Shown: positions 25,579-33,806 of the stretch, piece after piece
Numbering within the stretch: position 1 is the first letter of the stretch
Layout: each line of letters starts with the position of its first letter
Origin: Bacillota bacterium
Lineage (GTDB): Bacteria > Eremiobacterota > SpSt-956 > JAKJGF01
Assembly (NCBI GenBank): GCA_029555925.1
Contig: JAKPQU010000452.1
Span: 1-52,959 of the forward strand
DNA: 52,959 nt
Direction: 5' to 3'
Made by a program: the position numbers and the translations under genes
The notes under the pieces: model-generated
What the model was told of the DNA's origin: nothing
The model's input: only the letters and a program-made list of their open reading frames with translations
The model's database searches: none

Positions 25579-26493
25579 TCATTTCTTTACGTATTTCAAT
25601 ACCTCTTTTATTTCATCGCCGGTAAAATTGAAGTGCGCCAACCTGGCGGTAAGCAGTTCTTCTGAAGTCTCTTTACCTGCCAGTTTTTTTAGATTATCCA
25701 ATTTTTCTTCCGATATTTTTCCCTTTATTTTATCCAGTGTGTCCTGAGTAACCATTATATATATTTCATGTTCCAGATTATATATGAGTCTGTCACGGAG
25801 AGATTCATAATCAGGAGAAATTGTTCCCATCATATTAAAATATATTCTTGCATTCATCCTGTCACCGAGTAATCTATAGGAATGACCTATTATGCGAAGA
25901 GAATTTATACAATCCAGATCTGTATTCGGATTATCTTTATCAGGATACTTTGTAATATTATCCAGGGCTTTTTTTGCATAATTTATTGCCATACTGTAGT
26001 TTTTCACTTTATGAAAATAAATATAGGCCAGCCCCTGATAAAGATCATAACTTCTGGGATTATTCATTATACCTTCTTCAAGAAAATCTATTCCTTCTTC
26101 CGGTTGATTAAGGGTTATGGCAAGAAAATAACCGCCGAAATCATAAGCTTTAATAAAATGATTATCCAGCCAGGTAATAAATCTTAACACAGGTAATATC
26201 TGTTCCCCTTCACTCTTAAAAAGGTTATCACTCGGTTTTACATCTTTTCTCGGGCCATAAAAGGTTGCATGAGAGGTTTCCGTATGATATCTAAGCACTC
26301 TTCCCCATAACACGGCAGCCATAGTTTTTCTCGTTTCTCCGAAAATAACTGCAGCCATATTAACCGAGTGGCTGTAAACACTTTCTATACCGGGATTGAT
26401 AACTTTTATATAGGGCTTATCAAGATAAAATCTAAACCCGACAAGTATGGAAAAAAGAACGATAGCAATAACAATTCTGATGAAAGTATGCAT
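25579..26493 (-). CDS. TPR membrane protein of the ABC operon
   Basis: A 304-residue protein with one N-terminal transmembrane helix (FIRIVIAIVLFSILVGFRFYL) and an outward domain with several TPR-like units (RSYDLYQGLAYIYFHKVKNY, NSLRIIGHSYRLLGDRMNAR). The block FITWLDNHFIKAYDFGGYFLA resembles a conserved segment of other membrane-anchored TPR proteins. Its ATG overlaps the stop of the preceding gene as TAATG, so translation is coupled. It is the last gene of a four-gene operon with an ABC exporter and is probably an accessory subunit or substrate-handling factor; this is inference. Confidence 0.8.
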   Translation of the reverse strand: MHTFIRIVIAIVLFSILVGFRFYLDKPYIKVINPGIESVYSHSVNMAAVIFGETRKTMAAVLWGRVLRYHTETSHATFYGPRKDVKPSDNLFKSEGEQILPVLRFITWLDNHFIKAYDFGGYFLAITLNQPEEGIDFLEEGIMNNPRSYDLYQGLAYIYFHKVKNYSMAINYAKKALDNITKYPDKDNPNTDLDCINSLRIIGHSYRLLGDRMNARIYFNMMGTISPDYESLRDRLIYNLEHEIYIMVTQDTLDKIKGKISEEKLDNLKKLAGKETSEELLTARLAHFNFTGDEIKEVLKYVKK

Positions 26494-26933
26494 TATTTCA
26501 CTACCTTCTTCATAAATTTATTAACTGCCGGTCTCAATGCTATTGACAGGAGGAAAAGAAAAGACAAAGGGGCTATTCTCATTAACCACATATCGTTACG
26601 CAGTTTCTCAGGATGTCTCCATGGCTGCTCCAGAACAGCATCAAGTATGAAAGAGTCATGATAATGAGACACACCGCAACTGTCTCCGGCTTTGTGTTCT
26701 TCTCCTTCTTTCTGACCTTCTGTTTTCCCGGAATGTTCTTCACATTCTGAACATGTTTCCCCGTCACTGTGCTTATGTTCTTCTGTTTTTTCGGAATGCT
26801 TTTCACATTCGGAACATGTTTCCCCGTCGCTATGCTTATGATTTTCAGTGGCCCCAGCCGATACGATTAAAGCCGAAGTACCTGCAATAAGAATTAAAAA
26901 GGAAAATAATATAATTAAAATTATTTTTGTCAT
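26493..26933 (-). CDS. Membrane protein with tandem His/Cys metal-binding-like repeats
   Basis: A 146-residue protein. A signal or anchor helix (IILIILFSFLILIAGTSALI) precedes an extracytoplasmic segment with two nearly identical 20-residue repeats, HKHSDGETCSECEKHSEKTE and HKHSDGETCSECEEHSGKTE, followed by GDSCGVSHYHDSF. The HxH and CxxC spacing suggests metal binding. A second hydrophobic helix (APLSFLFLLSIALRPAVNKF) and basic end follow. The repeats are a 60-bp tandem duplication in the DNA (about 26717-26836). It lies between the ABC permease and the TPR protein. AAGGAAG precedes the ATG. Confidence 0.8.
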   Translation of the reverse strand: MTKIILIILFSFLILIAGTSALIVSAGATENHKHSDGETCSECEKHSEKTEEHKHSDGETCSECEEHSGKTEGQKEGEEHKAGDSCGVSHYHDSFILDAVLEQPWRHPEKLRNDMWLMRIAPLSFLFLLSIALRPAVNKFMKKVVK

Positions 26934-26945
26934 TCTATCACTTCC

Positions 26946-27719
26946 TTAAAGATCTTTATTTTCCAGTACCCAGCATGCAAGGAAAAGAATAAAAGCTATA
27001 TACAAAAGTCCGTAAATGGTAGCGGAAATTGTATATTCCGGAGGCAGATAAAAACTGTTCATAGCAGCAGACTTTACATCAAAGTAATAAAGATGGGGAA
27101 AGAAGAATTTTGTTATTACACTCAATACATAAGAATACCAGAATACCTGGTCCTTACCGAGATAGGTCAGATAAACAGGTGTCATGTTTCCGACTACAAT
27201 CATAGTAAAACTCAGACATATATTTACGGTAACAGGAAGAAAAAGAGAGAAAAATATTATATGGGCTATAACTATCGCATTGGAAAGGAAAATAAAAAAT
27301 CCTGCCCATATGATATTCGGTTCAAAAAATCCCTGTTTACTGTAGGTTACAACAAGGAGTTCGGCAATCATAATCAGAACATTTATGAATACAACGGCAC
27401 ATATACTTAAAAATTTTCCTGCCAGATAATCATACCTGCTTACAGGTTTTGCAAGCATGGTATAAATATATCGATTTTTAATATCGGAAGGAACAGATGT
27501 AAGAGACAGACTGAATGAGAGTATCAGGTTTATAAGAGCAATACCGGAAAAAGAAAAATCTATTATTACTTTATTCGGCATATCTCTTTCAAATACCCTC
27601 AAAGACATAATTAATATCAGGAAAACAAAACTTGTAAATAAAAATATATAGCCTATCTTTCTTTCATAGTGTTCATAAAAATAAAAATTGAAAACTTTTA
27701 TTAAATTTTTACTTAACAT
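26946..27719 (-). CDS. ABC-2 type transporter permease
   Basis: A 257-residue integral membrane protein with six hydrophobic helices (IGYIFLFTSFVFLILIMSL, GIALINLILSFSLSLTSV, FINVLIMIAELLVVT and others). The block VPSDIKNRYIYTMLAKPVSR+YDY is characteristic of ABC-2/NosY-like permeases. Its start overlaps the ATPase gene by 11 bases, so the two form one transporter. Location: inner membrane. The substrate is unknown; the adjacent His/Cys-repeat protein hints at a metal-related cargo or a secreted protein. Confidence 0.87.
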   Translation of the reverse strand: MLSKNLIKVFNFYFYEHYERKIGYIFLFTSFVFLILIMSLRVFERDMPNKVIIDFSFSGIALINLILSFSLSLTSVPSDIKNRYIYTMLAKPVSRYDYLAGKFLSICAVVFINVLIMIAELLVVTYSKQGFFEPNIIWAGFFIFLSNAIVIAHIIFFSLFLPVTVNICLSFTMIVVGNMTPVYLTYLGKDQVFWYSYVLSVITKFFFPHLYYFDVKSAAMNSFYLPPEYTISATIYGLLYIAFILFLACWVLENKDL

Positions 27720-28677
27720 TGATTGTCTCTCCTACTTTTTCAAGAAATACTTCTTCCAGAGTTCTTTTTTCCATGTTTACCGTCAGAATATTGACTCCTT
27801 CACCACAGAGTAATTTAACTATTCTGTTTGCCTCTTCTTTTCCATGAGCCATAACCTTTACCTGAGGTGTTCCTTCAAATGTTAAATCTTTAAATTTCTC
27901 ATTCTTTTTTAAATCGTCAGGGGTTTTTCCGTCAGGCAATTCAAATATAATAGAGAAACTCTGGGAAAGATTGATTTTACTGTCCGGTGTAAGCAATTCC
28001 TGAATTGGCGAACAACATATAAGGTCTCCTTTATTTACTATTGCCACATCATTACAAACCATTTCTGCTTCTGAAAGCTGATGGGAACTGAAAAATATAG
28101 TTTTTCCTTCTTCTCTCAGTTTCATCATAATATCTCTTACAAGACGCTGTCCTGCAGGGTCAAGACCTGATGCAGGTTCGTCAAATATATAGAGTTTCGG
28201 ATTATGCAGAATAGCCTGTGCTATACCAAAACGCTGTACCATACCTTTGGAGAATTCCCTTATTTTTGTTTTCTTTTTATCACTGAGACCTACCAGAGAT
28301 AGAACATAATCTATTCTTTCTGCTGTTTCTTTTTTACCCATATCATAAAGACCAGAATAAAATTGCAGCAATTTTACCGGATTTGTAAAATCAGGATAAT
28401 AAAGGCTTTCTGGCAGATACCCTATATATCTTTTACTTTCTCTATCCATAGGCGAATGGCCAAGAACTGTTATTTCTCCTGAAGTTTGAGGAATAATACC
28501 AAGGATTATTTTTATAATGGTTGTTTTTCCAGAACCGTTCGGGCCTAAAAAACCGAAGATTTTACCTTCTTCTATATCGAAAGAAACACCTTTCAGTGCA
28601 GTTATAGTCTGTTTTTTATTCAACCTGTTATAAATTTTTACGATATTCTTTATTGATATTATTTTTTCTTTCTCCAT
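27709..28677 (-). CDS. ABC transporter ATP-binding protein
   Basis: A 322-residue ATPase: Walker A GPNGSGKTTI, Q-loop region GYLPESLYYP, signature FSKGMVQRFG (variant of LSGGQ), Walker B LYIFDEPASGLDP and switch His in FFSSHQLSEAE. About 100 residues after the ATPase core match the C-terminal extension of the NosF/GldA-type subfamily. The ATG has AAAGG ten bases upstream, and five exact 22-bp repeats end 14 bases before the start codon. It heads the four-gene operon. Confidence 0.93.
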   Translation of the reverse strand: MEKEKIISIKNIVKIYNRLNKKQTITALKGVSFDIEEGKIFGFLGPNGSGKTTIIKIILGIIPQTSGEITVLGHSPMDRESKRYIGYLPESLYYPDFTNPVKLLQFYSGLYDMGKKETAERIDYVLSLVGLSDKKKTKIREFSKGMVQRFGIAQAILHNPKLYIFDEPASGLDPAGQRLVRDIMMKLREEGKTIFFSSHQLSEAEMVCNDVAIVNKGDLICCSPIQELLTPDSKINLSQSFSIIFELPDGKTPDDLKKNEKFKDLTFEGTPQVKVMAHGKEEANRIVKLLCGEGVNILTVNMEKRTLEEVFLEKVGETINVK

Positions 28678-28690
28678 TTAAGAAACCTTT

Positions 28691-28800
28691 CTATCAATTA
28701 TTTTATTTACCTCTATCAATTATTTTATTTACCTCTATCAATTATTTTATTTACCTCTATCAATTATTTTATTTACCTCTATCAATTATTTTATTTACCT
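28691..28800. repeat. Five exact 22-bp tandem repeats upstream of the ABC operon
   Basis: The unit ctatcaattattttattt+acct is repeated five times without a mismatch (28691-28712, -28734, -28756, -28778, -28800). On the operon strand each unit reads aggtaaataaaataattg+atag and carries a -10-like AT core. The array ends 14 bases from the ATPase start codon, so it lies in the promoter or 5' leader. Copy number is likely to vary. It has no spacers and is not CRISPR. Confidence 0.95.
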
Positions 28801-28873
28801 GAGCATAAGCGTTTTCCTCCCGTAACGCATTATGAGAACATATATGTATTATGTATGCTCATTTCAGTAATTA
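28799..28873. repeat. Inverted-repeat element, family B (minus orientation)
   Basis: ctgagcataagcg at the left end and gtatgctcatttcagtaatt at the right end match the ends of the element at 503-612 in reverse. The heptamer core is nearly absent here (only cgtaacgca). It abuts the last 22-bp repeat. The remaining gap to 28990 is AT-rich with no gene. Confidence 0.6.
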
Positions 28874-28990
28874 AATTATACCCATTTTACCTCTCTTTTA
28901 TTCCTGAAAATTTATATAAAACGTGAGGTGTGACAGGAAGATAATCATACTTTTCCGTTTTTACAGAACATACAGAAATCTAGCTAAATC

Positions 28991-30370
28991 CTATAACATT
29001 CCGTTCCCTTTCCTTTTTAAAAATCTTCCGTACCCTTTATGACCTGTAAATTTTCCATTTTCTGCGACTATTTTCCCTCTGCATACGGTCATAGAAGGAT
29101 AACCGGTTACAGCCATGCCTTCATAAGGTGACCAGTCACAGTTTGTTTGGAGTAATTCAGGATGTATTACTGTTTCCTTTTTCGGATCAAATATGATAAT
29201 ATCTGCATCAGCACCGGGAATAAGAGTTCCTTTCTGAGGATAAAGTCCGAAGATTTTCGCCGGATTTGTACTTACAATAGAAACAAATCTATTTAAGGAT
29301 ATTCTGCCTTTTGCCACACCTTCACTGTATATAAGAGGAACCATTGTTTCCACTCCAGGCAGTCCATAAGGTATTTTTGTAAAATCGCCATACCAGGCAT
29401 TTTTCTGTTCAGTAGTAAAGGTACACGTATCGGTTCCTATTACATCTATCTCATTTCTGACGAGTCCCTCCCAGAGTCTGTTGCAATCTTTCTTCTTTTT
29501 TATCTGAGGACATGTGGCATACCAGTGGCCATTTTCTCTTTTAAAGACCTCATCATCTAATAGAAGATATTGAGGACATGTTTCTGCGAATACCTTGACT
29601 CCTCTGTTTCTGGCAGCTTTTACAGCATCTGCTCCCTCACCTGTTGACATATGAACTATATAAAGTTTTCCGCCTGTTACCTCGGCCCACTTTATTGCTC
29701 TCACAATCGCTTCTTCTTCAATAAAGTTCGGCCGTGACAGAACATGGGCCCAGGCGCCGTATTTTTCTTTTTCTTTCTCATAACGGTCTACAAGCATTTC
29801 CAGCACAACAGGACTTTCTGCATGGACAGAGATTGTAGAGCCATAAAGGCAGGTGCTTTCCAGAGCAGAAAACAGTGCTTCATCATCACTCATAAGGCCT
29901 CTGCTTTTATAACACATAAACATCTTAAAAGAAGGAATACCATAATCAACCGTTTCCTCTATTTCTTTAAGAATATGTTTATGCCAGTCTGTAATACATA
30001 AATGAAGAGAATAATCTATAGAGACTCTTCCGTCTGCTTCCTTTCTTCTTTCTTCCACACCTTCTATGAGATGCTTTCCCTTTTCCTGGTTTGCAAAATC
30101 TATGACAGTAGTCACACCGCCTGCTGCTGCAGCTTTTGTTCCGTTTTCAAAATCGTCAGAACTTACCGTACCTGCCATGGGCAGTTGAAAATGAGTATGA
30201 ACATCTATGGCGCCGGGAAAAATATATTTCCCTTCACCATCTATTATTCTGACATTATCTTCCGGGAGATTATGTCCTATGAGAACAATTTTTTCTCCTT
30301 CTATACCTATGTCTGCCCTGTAAATATCACAGGCTGTAACAATAGTTCCATTTTTTATTAAAAGATCCAT
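28991..30370 (-). CDS. Dihydropyrimidinase / D-hydantoinase
   Basis: A 459-residue cyclic amidohydrolase. The metal-site motifs are in order: DVHTHFQLP (HxH), Lys in SFKMFMCYKSRG (probably carbamylated), His in ISVHAES, His in IVHMSTGEGAD and Asp in DVIGTDTCTFTTE. The family hydrolyses the ring of dihydrouracil, dihydrothymine or 5-substituted hydantoins. ATG at 30370 is chosen because GGAGGTG lies just upstream; an ATG nine codons earlier lacks a site. No other pyrimidine-degradation gene is adjacent, so the exact substrate is open (phenylhydantoinase is possible). Confidence 0.9.
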   Translation of the reverse strand: MDLLIKNGTIVTACDIYRADIGIEGEKIVLIGHNLPEDNVRIIDGEGKYIFPGAIDVHTHFQLPMAGTVSSDDFENGTKAAAAGGVTTVIDFANQEKGKHLIEGVEERRKEADGRVSIDYSLHLCITDWHKHILKEIEETVDYGIPSFKMFMCYKSRGLMSDDEALFSALESTCLYGSTISVHAESPVVLEMLVDRYEKEKEKYGAWAHVLSRPNFIEEEAIVRAIKWAEVTGGKLYIVHMSTGEGADAVKAARNRGVKVFAETCPQYLLLDDEVFKRENGHWYATCPQIKKKKDCNRLWEGLVRNEIDVIGTDTCTFTTEQKNAWYGDFTKIPYGLPGVETMVPLIYSEGVAKGRISLNRFVSIVSTNPAKIFGLYPQKGTLIPGADADIIIFDPKKETVIHPELLQTNCDWSPYEGMAVTGYPSMTVCRGKIVAENGKFTGHKGYGRFLKRKGNGML

Positions 30371-30385
30371 GGTGCACCTCCGGAT

Positions 30386-30535
30386 ATCAGTTATCAATGA
30401 CCAGTTATCAGTGAGCAGTGAACGGTTATTACATGTAATAAATTTATAAGCTTAAAACAAATCATTGTTTATATGATAAGCGTGACGCGTAAATGATATG
30501 CTCACTTCTGACAAATCCTGATACTCAGGATTTGT
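30386..30535. repeat. Heptamer arrays and an 11-bp-stem hairpin
   Basis: agttatc/agtgagc units (30386-30427), a gtgacgc unit (30481-30490) and a perfect hairpin acaaatcctga-tac-tcaggatttgt (30511-30535) followed on the plus strand by ttattttc. It lies just after the 30542-31126 gene and could serve as its terminator, though the U-tract is on the other strand. Confidence 0.55.
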
Positions 30536-30541
30536 TTATTT

Positions 30542-31126
30542 TCAACCACCTGAGGGGCTGCATGATTTGGCTTCAAAAGGTTTAGTGCCTGCTTTAAAAG
30601 ATTTTACCGCACTTTCAAAATCAGATGATATATTCTTATATGTAGCTTCTGGACTGTTCAATGTGATTATATAAACATGGTTATTTTTTATAAAAAAATA
30701 CCCGTCAATAATATCTGTTTCAGAATAGGGTTCCCCTGCAATAATACCCTTTGCTTCCGATCTCTGTATGATACGTACTGCAGGAACTCCGTCTACAGTT
30801 GTATCGTTTTTTTCAATTATATTGCTGTGAATTTCCATTGTTTCATTTTTAAAGTCATAAGGTTCTACCCGGGAAACCAGTCCGGCAAGTGTTTCATTTT
30901 TTTCCACAGGGAAACCGTCTACGGAAAATGATGCGAAACCATCATGTTCAAAATATACATTGCCACGGTCATCAAAAGCTTTCCATCCGGCAGGAACCAT
31001 AAGAGAAAAACGCTCTCCCTTATCCTTATATTCTTTCGAAGGATTATCACCTGCTGCCAGGGACTGACAGATAAATAGCAGTAACATACCGGCACATAAT
31101 AACAGTGTCATTGAATATTTATTCAT
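30542..31126 (-). CDS. Secreted PsbP/DcrB-like protein
   Basis: A 194-residue protein with a signal peptide (MTLLLCAGMLLLFICQSLAA) and a single domain. The pattern KDKGERFSLMVPAGWKAFDD, followed by strands such as FASFSVDGFP and VYIITLNSPEATYKNISSDF, and ending ESAVKSFK, is typical of small exported PsbP-like or DcrB-like folds. AAGGAGG precedes the ATG at an ideal distance. The end (EAKSCSPSGG) contains a Cys. It stands alone between heptamer repeats. No catalytic motif. Confidence 0.75.
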   Translation of the reverse strand: MNKYSMTLLLCAGMLLLFICQSLAAGDNPSKEYKDKGERFSLMVPAGWKAFDDRGNVYFEHDGFASFSVDGFPVEKNETLAGLVSRVEPYDFKNETMEIHSNIIEKNDTTVDGVPAVRIIQRSEAKGIIAGEPYSETDIIDGYFFIKNNHVYIITLNSPEATYKNISSDFESAVKSFKAGTKPFEAKSCSPSGG

Positions 31127-31345
31127 GAATATTTCCTCCTTGATTTCTGGATTTTTTATGAGTATAAACTGTTATCACCTGAAAGTCAATATACAGTAAC
31201 AGATTGTATTAAAAAATGAATTGTATTAAAACTGGTTCCGGGTGTTCTTAACCCAACACCATCATGAATTAATAGATTTATGAAATCAATTACAATTTTC
31301 AGTAAAAATGAATCTATCTCTCGTAAAAAACACTATGTTTTTACT

Positions 31346-31374
31346 TTGCTATAGCATATATAAAATGTTATAAT
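31346..31374 (+). promoter_or_regulatory. Sigma-70-type promoter for the kinase gene
   Basis: TTGCTA at 31346-31351, a 17-base spacer, and a perfect TATAAT at 31369-31374. The start codon lies 73 bases downstream, and the leader contains gtgtcacgcgtcacg heptamers (31399-31414) and a GGGGAGGG ribosome-binding site. Confidence 0.65.
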
Positions 31375-31446
31375 ATTATAAATTTAATAGATTGACCTCG
31401 TGTCACGCGTCACGAACCATATGCACTCATCGGGGAGGGTTTCATT

Positions 31447-33759
31447 ATGCCTATAATATATTGCGGTAATTGCGGGCATCAACATAGAGAGACTACCAAA
31501 TTCTGCCAGGGATGCGGCGGTGAAATAATAGCTACGGATTCAAGCGGATCATTAATGGCAGGAGTAATGCTGGATAACCGTTATGAGATAATAGAATTGA
31601 TTAAAGCAGGAGGTATGGGGGCTGTCTATAAAGCTCTTGATCACAGGTTTGATAAGAAATTATGTGCCGTAAAAGAAATGCTCAGTCAGACAGGCGGTAC
31701 GTCTCATGATCAGGACTATATGATAGATCGTTTTAAAAAAGAAGCACATATGCTGAACGAGCTGAGGCACCCGAACATGCCTGTAGTAAGAGATTATTTT
31801 ATTCAGGCAGGACGATATTATCTCGTCATGGATTATATTGAAGGAAAAGACCTTGAAACAATCCTGGAAAAACATATAGATGATCAAAAATTACTGGGTT
31901 TAAGTGAAGAGAAAAAAGGTCTTCCTGAAGAAAAGGTTGTGGAATGGGCAAAACAGATACTTGATGCCCTCGATTATCTCCACAGCCAGAAGCTGGTATA
32001 CAGAGATCTGAAACCTTCAAATATAATACTTCGCAACTCTGACCAGAGGGCCATGCTTATAGATTTCGGCATAGCAAGAACAGTAAATCTTGAAACAATT
32101 CAGAATACAAAAACCGCGACAGGCACACCTGCTTTTGCCCCTCCCGAACTGTTTGAAGGTAAACCGGAACCCAGAACAGATATATATTCCCTGGCTGCTA
32201 CCATGCACTGTCTGCTCACAGGAGATATACCTTTCATCCCCTTTTCTTTTAAACCTGTAAGAGAAATTAATCCGAATGTATCGGAAGAACTTGAAGAAAT
32301 AGTCAAACAGGCCCTGTCACATGAAGCGAAAGATCGTTTCCCCTCTGCCGGGGACATGAAAAAGGCTCTTGAAGACTATAAAAATTCCCGTAAATCTCCT
32401 CAGATAAAAGAAATACCTCCTGTCAGTAAAGAACCTGCAGATTACCCCAAAACAATTGCTGGTAATGAAGACAGCGAAGGAACTCTGACGCTTCTGAAAG
32501 CTCCCACAGTATCTGTAAAGTCAGCAGAGACAGGGAAACCTGAGAGGTCTGATGGCAAACCTGTTATAACACATAAAGAAAAAAAGAGTGGAAATTATTT
32601 AATTCCTATAACTGTTATTATAGGTTTAATAATATTATCTGTAATATTATCAGGTTTACTGAGAAACGGAAAATTCTTTAAAAGCCAGGCAGAAAGAGCT
32701 TTTAAAAATAAAAATTATGAAAAAGCCAGAAACTGTTATAAGAGACTGTCACAGATAAGCCCGGAACTTGGCAGATCGGATCCCAATACATTGCAGAATT
32801 TACTTTTTATGGCAGCAAAGGATCCTAATTATATGCTTGAGTATTGTAAGATTGCGGAACTCATGATAGAGCCCAATAGTGTAACAGGTTTTATGGAACT
32901 GGGAAAAGTCGCTGAAAGAAAATTCCCTGACGAAGCAACAGTTTATTATAAGAAAGTTATGGATATAAACCCTTCAAATAAAGAAGCCTGCTTAAAACTA
33001 TATAATATTTACTGTCACAAGAAAGACTATAATTCTGCAAAAGATATAATTGATAAATCCTCTATATCTGATAAAAGTACATATTATAGTGACGTGGGAG
33101 ATAAATTACTAGCCGCCAAAAAATATAAAGAAGCTGAAGAATGTTACAAAAAAATAAAAGGGGATAAAGAAATTCAAAGTTATAACAATCTGAGTAAATG
33201 TTATGTTAATATGATTAAGCTAAAGCCAGCTTATATTCAAACCTATATAGATCTCGGAAGTGTCTATTATAAGCTGAAGCAATACAACGATGCTCTTAAT
33301 ACGTTTGAGAAAGCTTTAAAGCTGAAGTCATGGGATAACGGACAGGGGAAAGAGGTGATTAAATACCTGACTTTAATCGAGAAAAAGTTTTCAGAAACAA
33401 AGGCTTATGAAAATTCAGAAAGGGCTTTAAAAGCAATTTTAATAATTGATAAAGAGAATAAAGATGCCAGAGACAGACTTGGTAAATCTTATCTGTCTCA
33501 GGGGGAAAAATTACTTGACAATCAGGAATATAAACAGGCAGAAGAAAAGTTTAAAAAAGTAATAGACTTACTGGGTAAAGATAATGAAATCTCAAAAAAA
33601 GCATCGGAATATATAGAAACAATGAATAAGCCTGTTCAATCAGCAGAACCATATACCCCGCCATCAGATACAGGAGGAGGTGATACAAATCCTCCTCCGC
33701 CAAAAGGAGAAACTGTTCCAGATGTGCAGGATGGCGGTGATGTAGATGGTGGTTTATAA
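31447..33759 (+). CDS. Membrane Ser/Thr protein kinase with zinc ribbon and C-terminal TPR
   Basis: A 770-residue Hanks-type kinase. Residues 6-23 are a zinc ribbon (YCGNCG... FCQGCG). The kinase domain (about 45-310) has the Gly loop IKAGGMGAVYKA, K76 in CAVKE, YRDLKPSN with catalytic D187, DFG at 206-208 and the APE region FAPPELFEG. A Pro/Lys-rich juxtamembrane segment leads to a transmembrane helix at about 382-404. The external part (410-735) holds TPR-like repeats (YYKLKQYNDALNTFEKALKL), ending in a Pro/Gly-rich tail. The receptor layout suggests that TPR contacts outside regulate phosphorylation inside. Two exported TPR-ankyrin genes follow at once and are candidate partners. Confidence 0.92.
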   Translation: MPIIYCGNCGHQHRETTKFCQGCGGEIIATDSSGSLMAGVMLDNRYEIIELIKAGGMGAVYKALDHRFDKKLCAVKEMLSQTGGTSHDQDYMIDRFKKEAHMLNELRHPNMPVVRDYFIQAGRYYLVMDYIEGKDLETILEKHIDDQKLLGLSEEKKGLPEEKVVEWAKQILDALDYLHSQKLVYRDLKPSNIILRNSDQRAMLIDFGIARTVNLETIQNTKTATGTPAFAPPELFEGKPEPRTDIYSLAATMHCLLTGDIPFIPFSFKPVREINPNVSEELEEIVKQALSHEAKDRFPSAGDMKKALEDYKNSRKSPQIKEIPPVSKEPADYPKTIAGNEDSEGTLTLLKAPTVSVKSAETGKPERSDGKPVITHKEKKSGNYLIPITVIIGLIILSVILSGLLRNGKFFKSQAERAFKNKNYEKARNCYKRLSQISPELGRSDPNTLQNLLFMAAKDPNYMLEYCKIAELMIEPNSVTGFMELGKVAERKFPDEATVYYKKVMDINPSNKEACLKLYNIYCHKKDYNSAKDIIDKSSISDKSTYYSDVGDKLLAAKKYKEAEECYKKIKGDKEIQSYNNLSKCYVNMIKLKPAYIQTYIDLGSVYYKLKQYNDALNTFEKALKLKSWDNGQGKEVIKYLTLIEKKFSETKAYENSERALKAILIIDKENKDARDRLGKSYLSQGEKLLDNQEYKQAEEKFKKVIDLLGKDNEISKKASEYIETMNKPVQSAEPYTPPSDTGGGDTNPPPPKGETVPDVQDGGDVDGGL

Positions 33760-33806
33760 ATCTGGCTTGGAGAAAATTTTTTTAATTTATTAAGGAGGCT
33801 AAATTT

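Noticed and set aside
28691..28800. CRISPR array
   Set aside because: The 22-bp units are directly adjacent with no spacers, and no cas genes are present.
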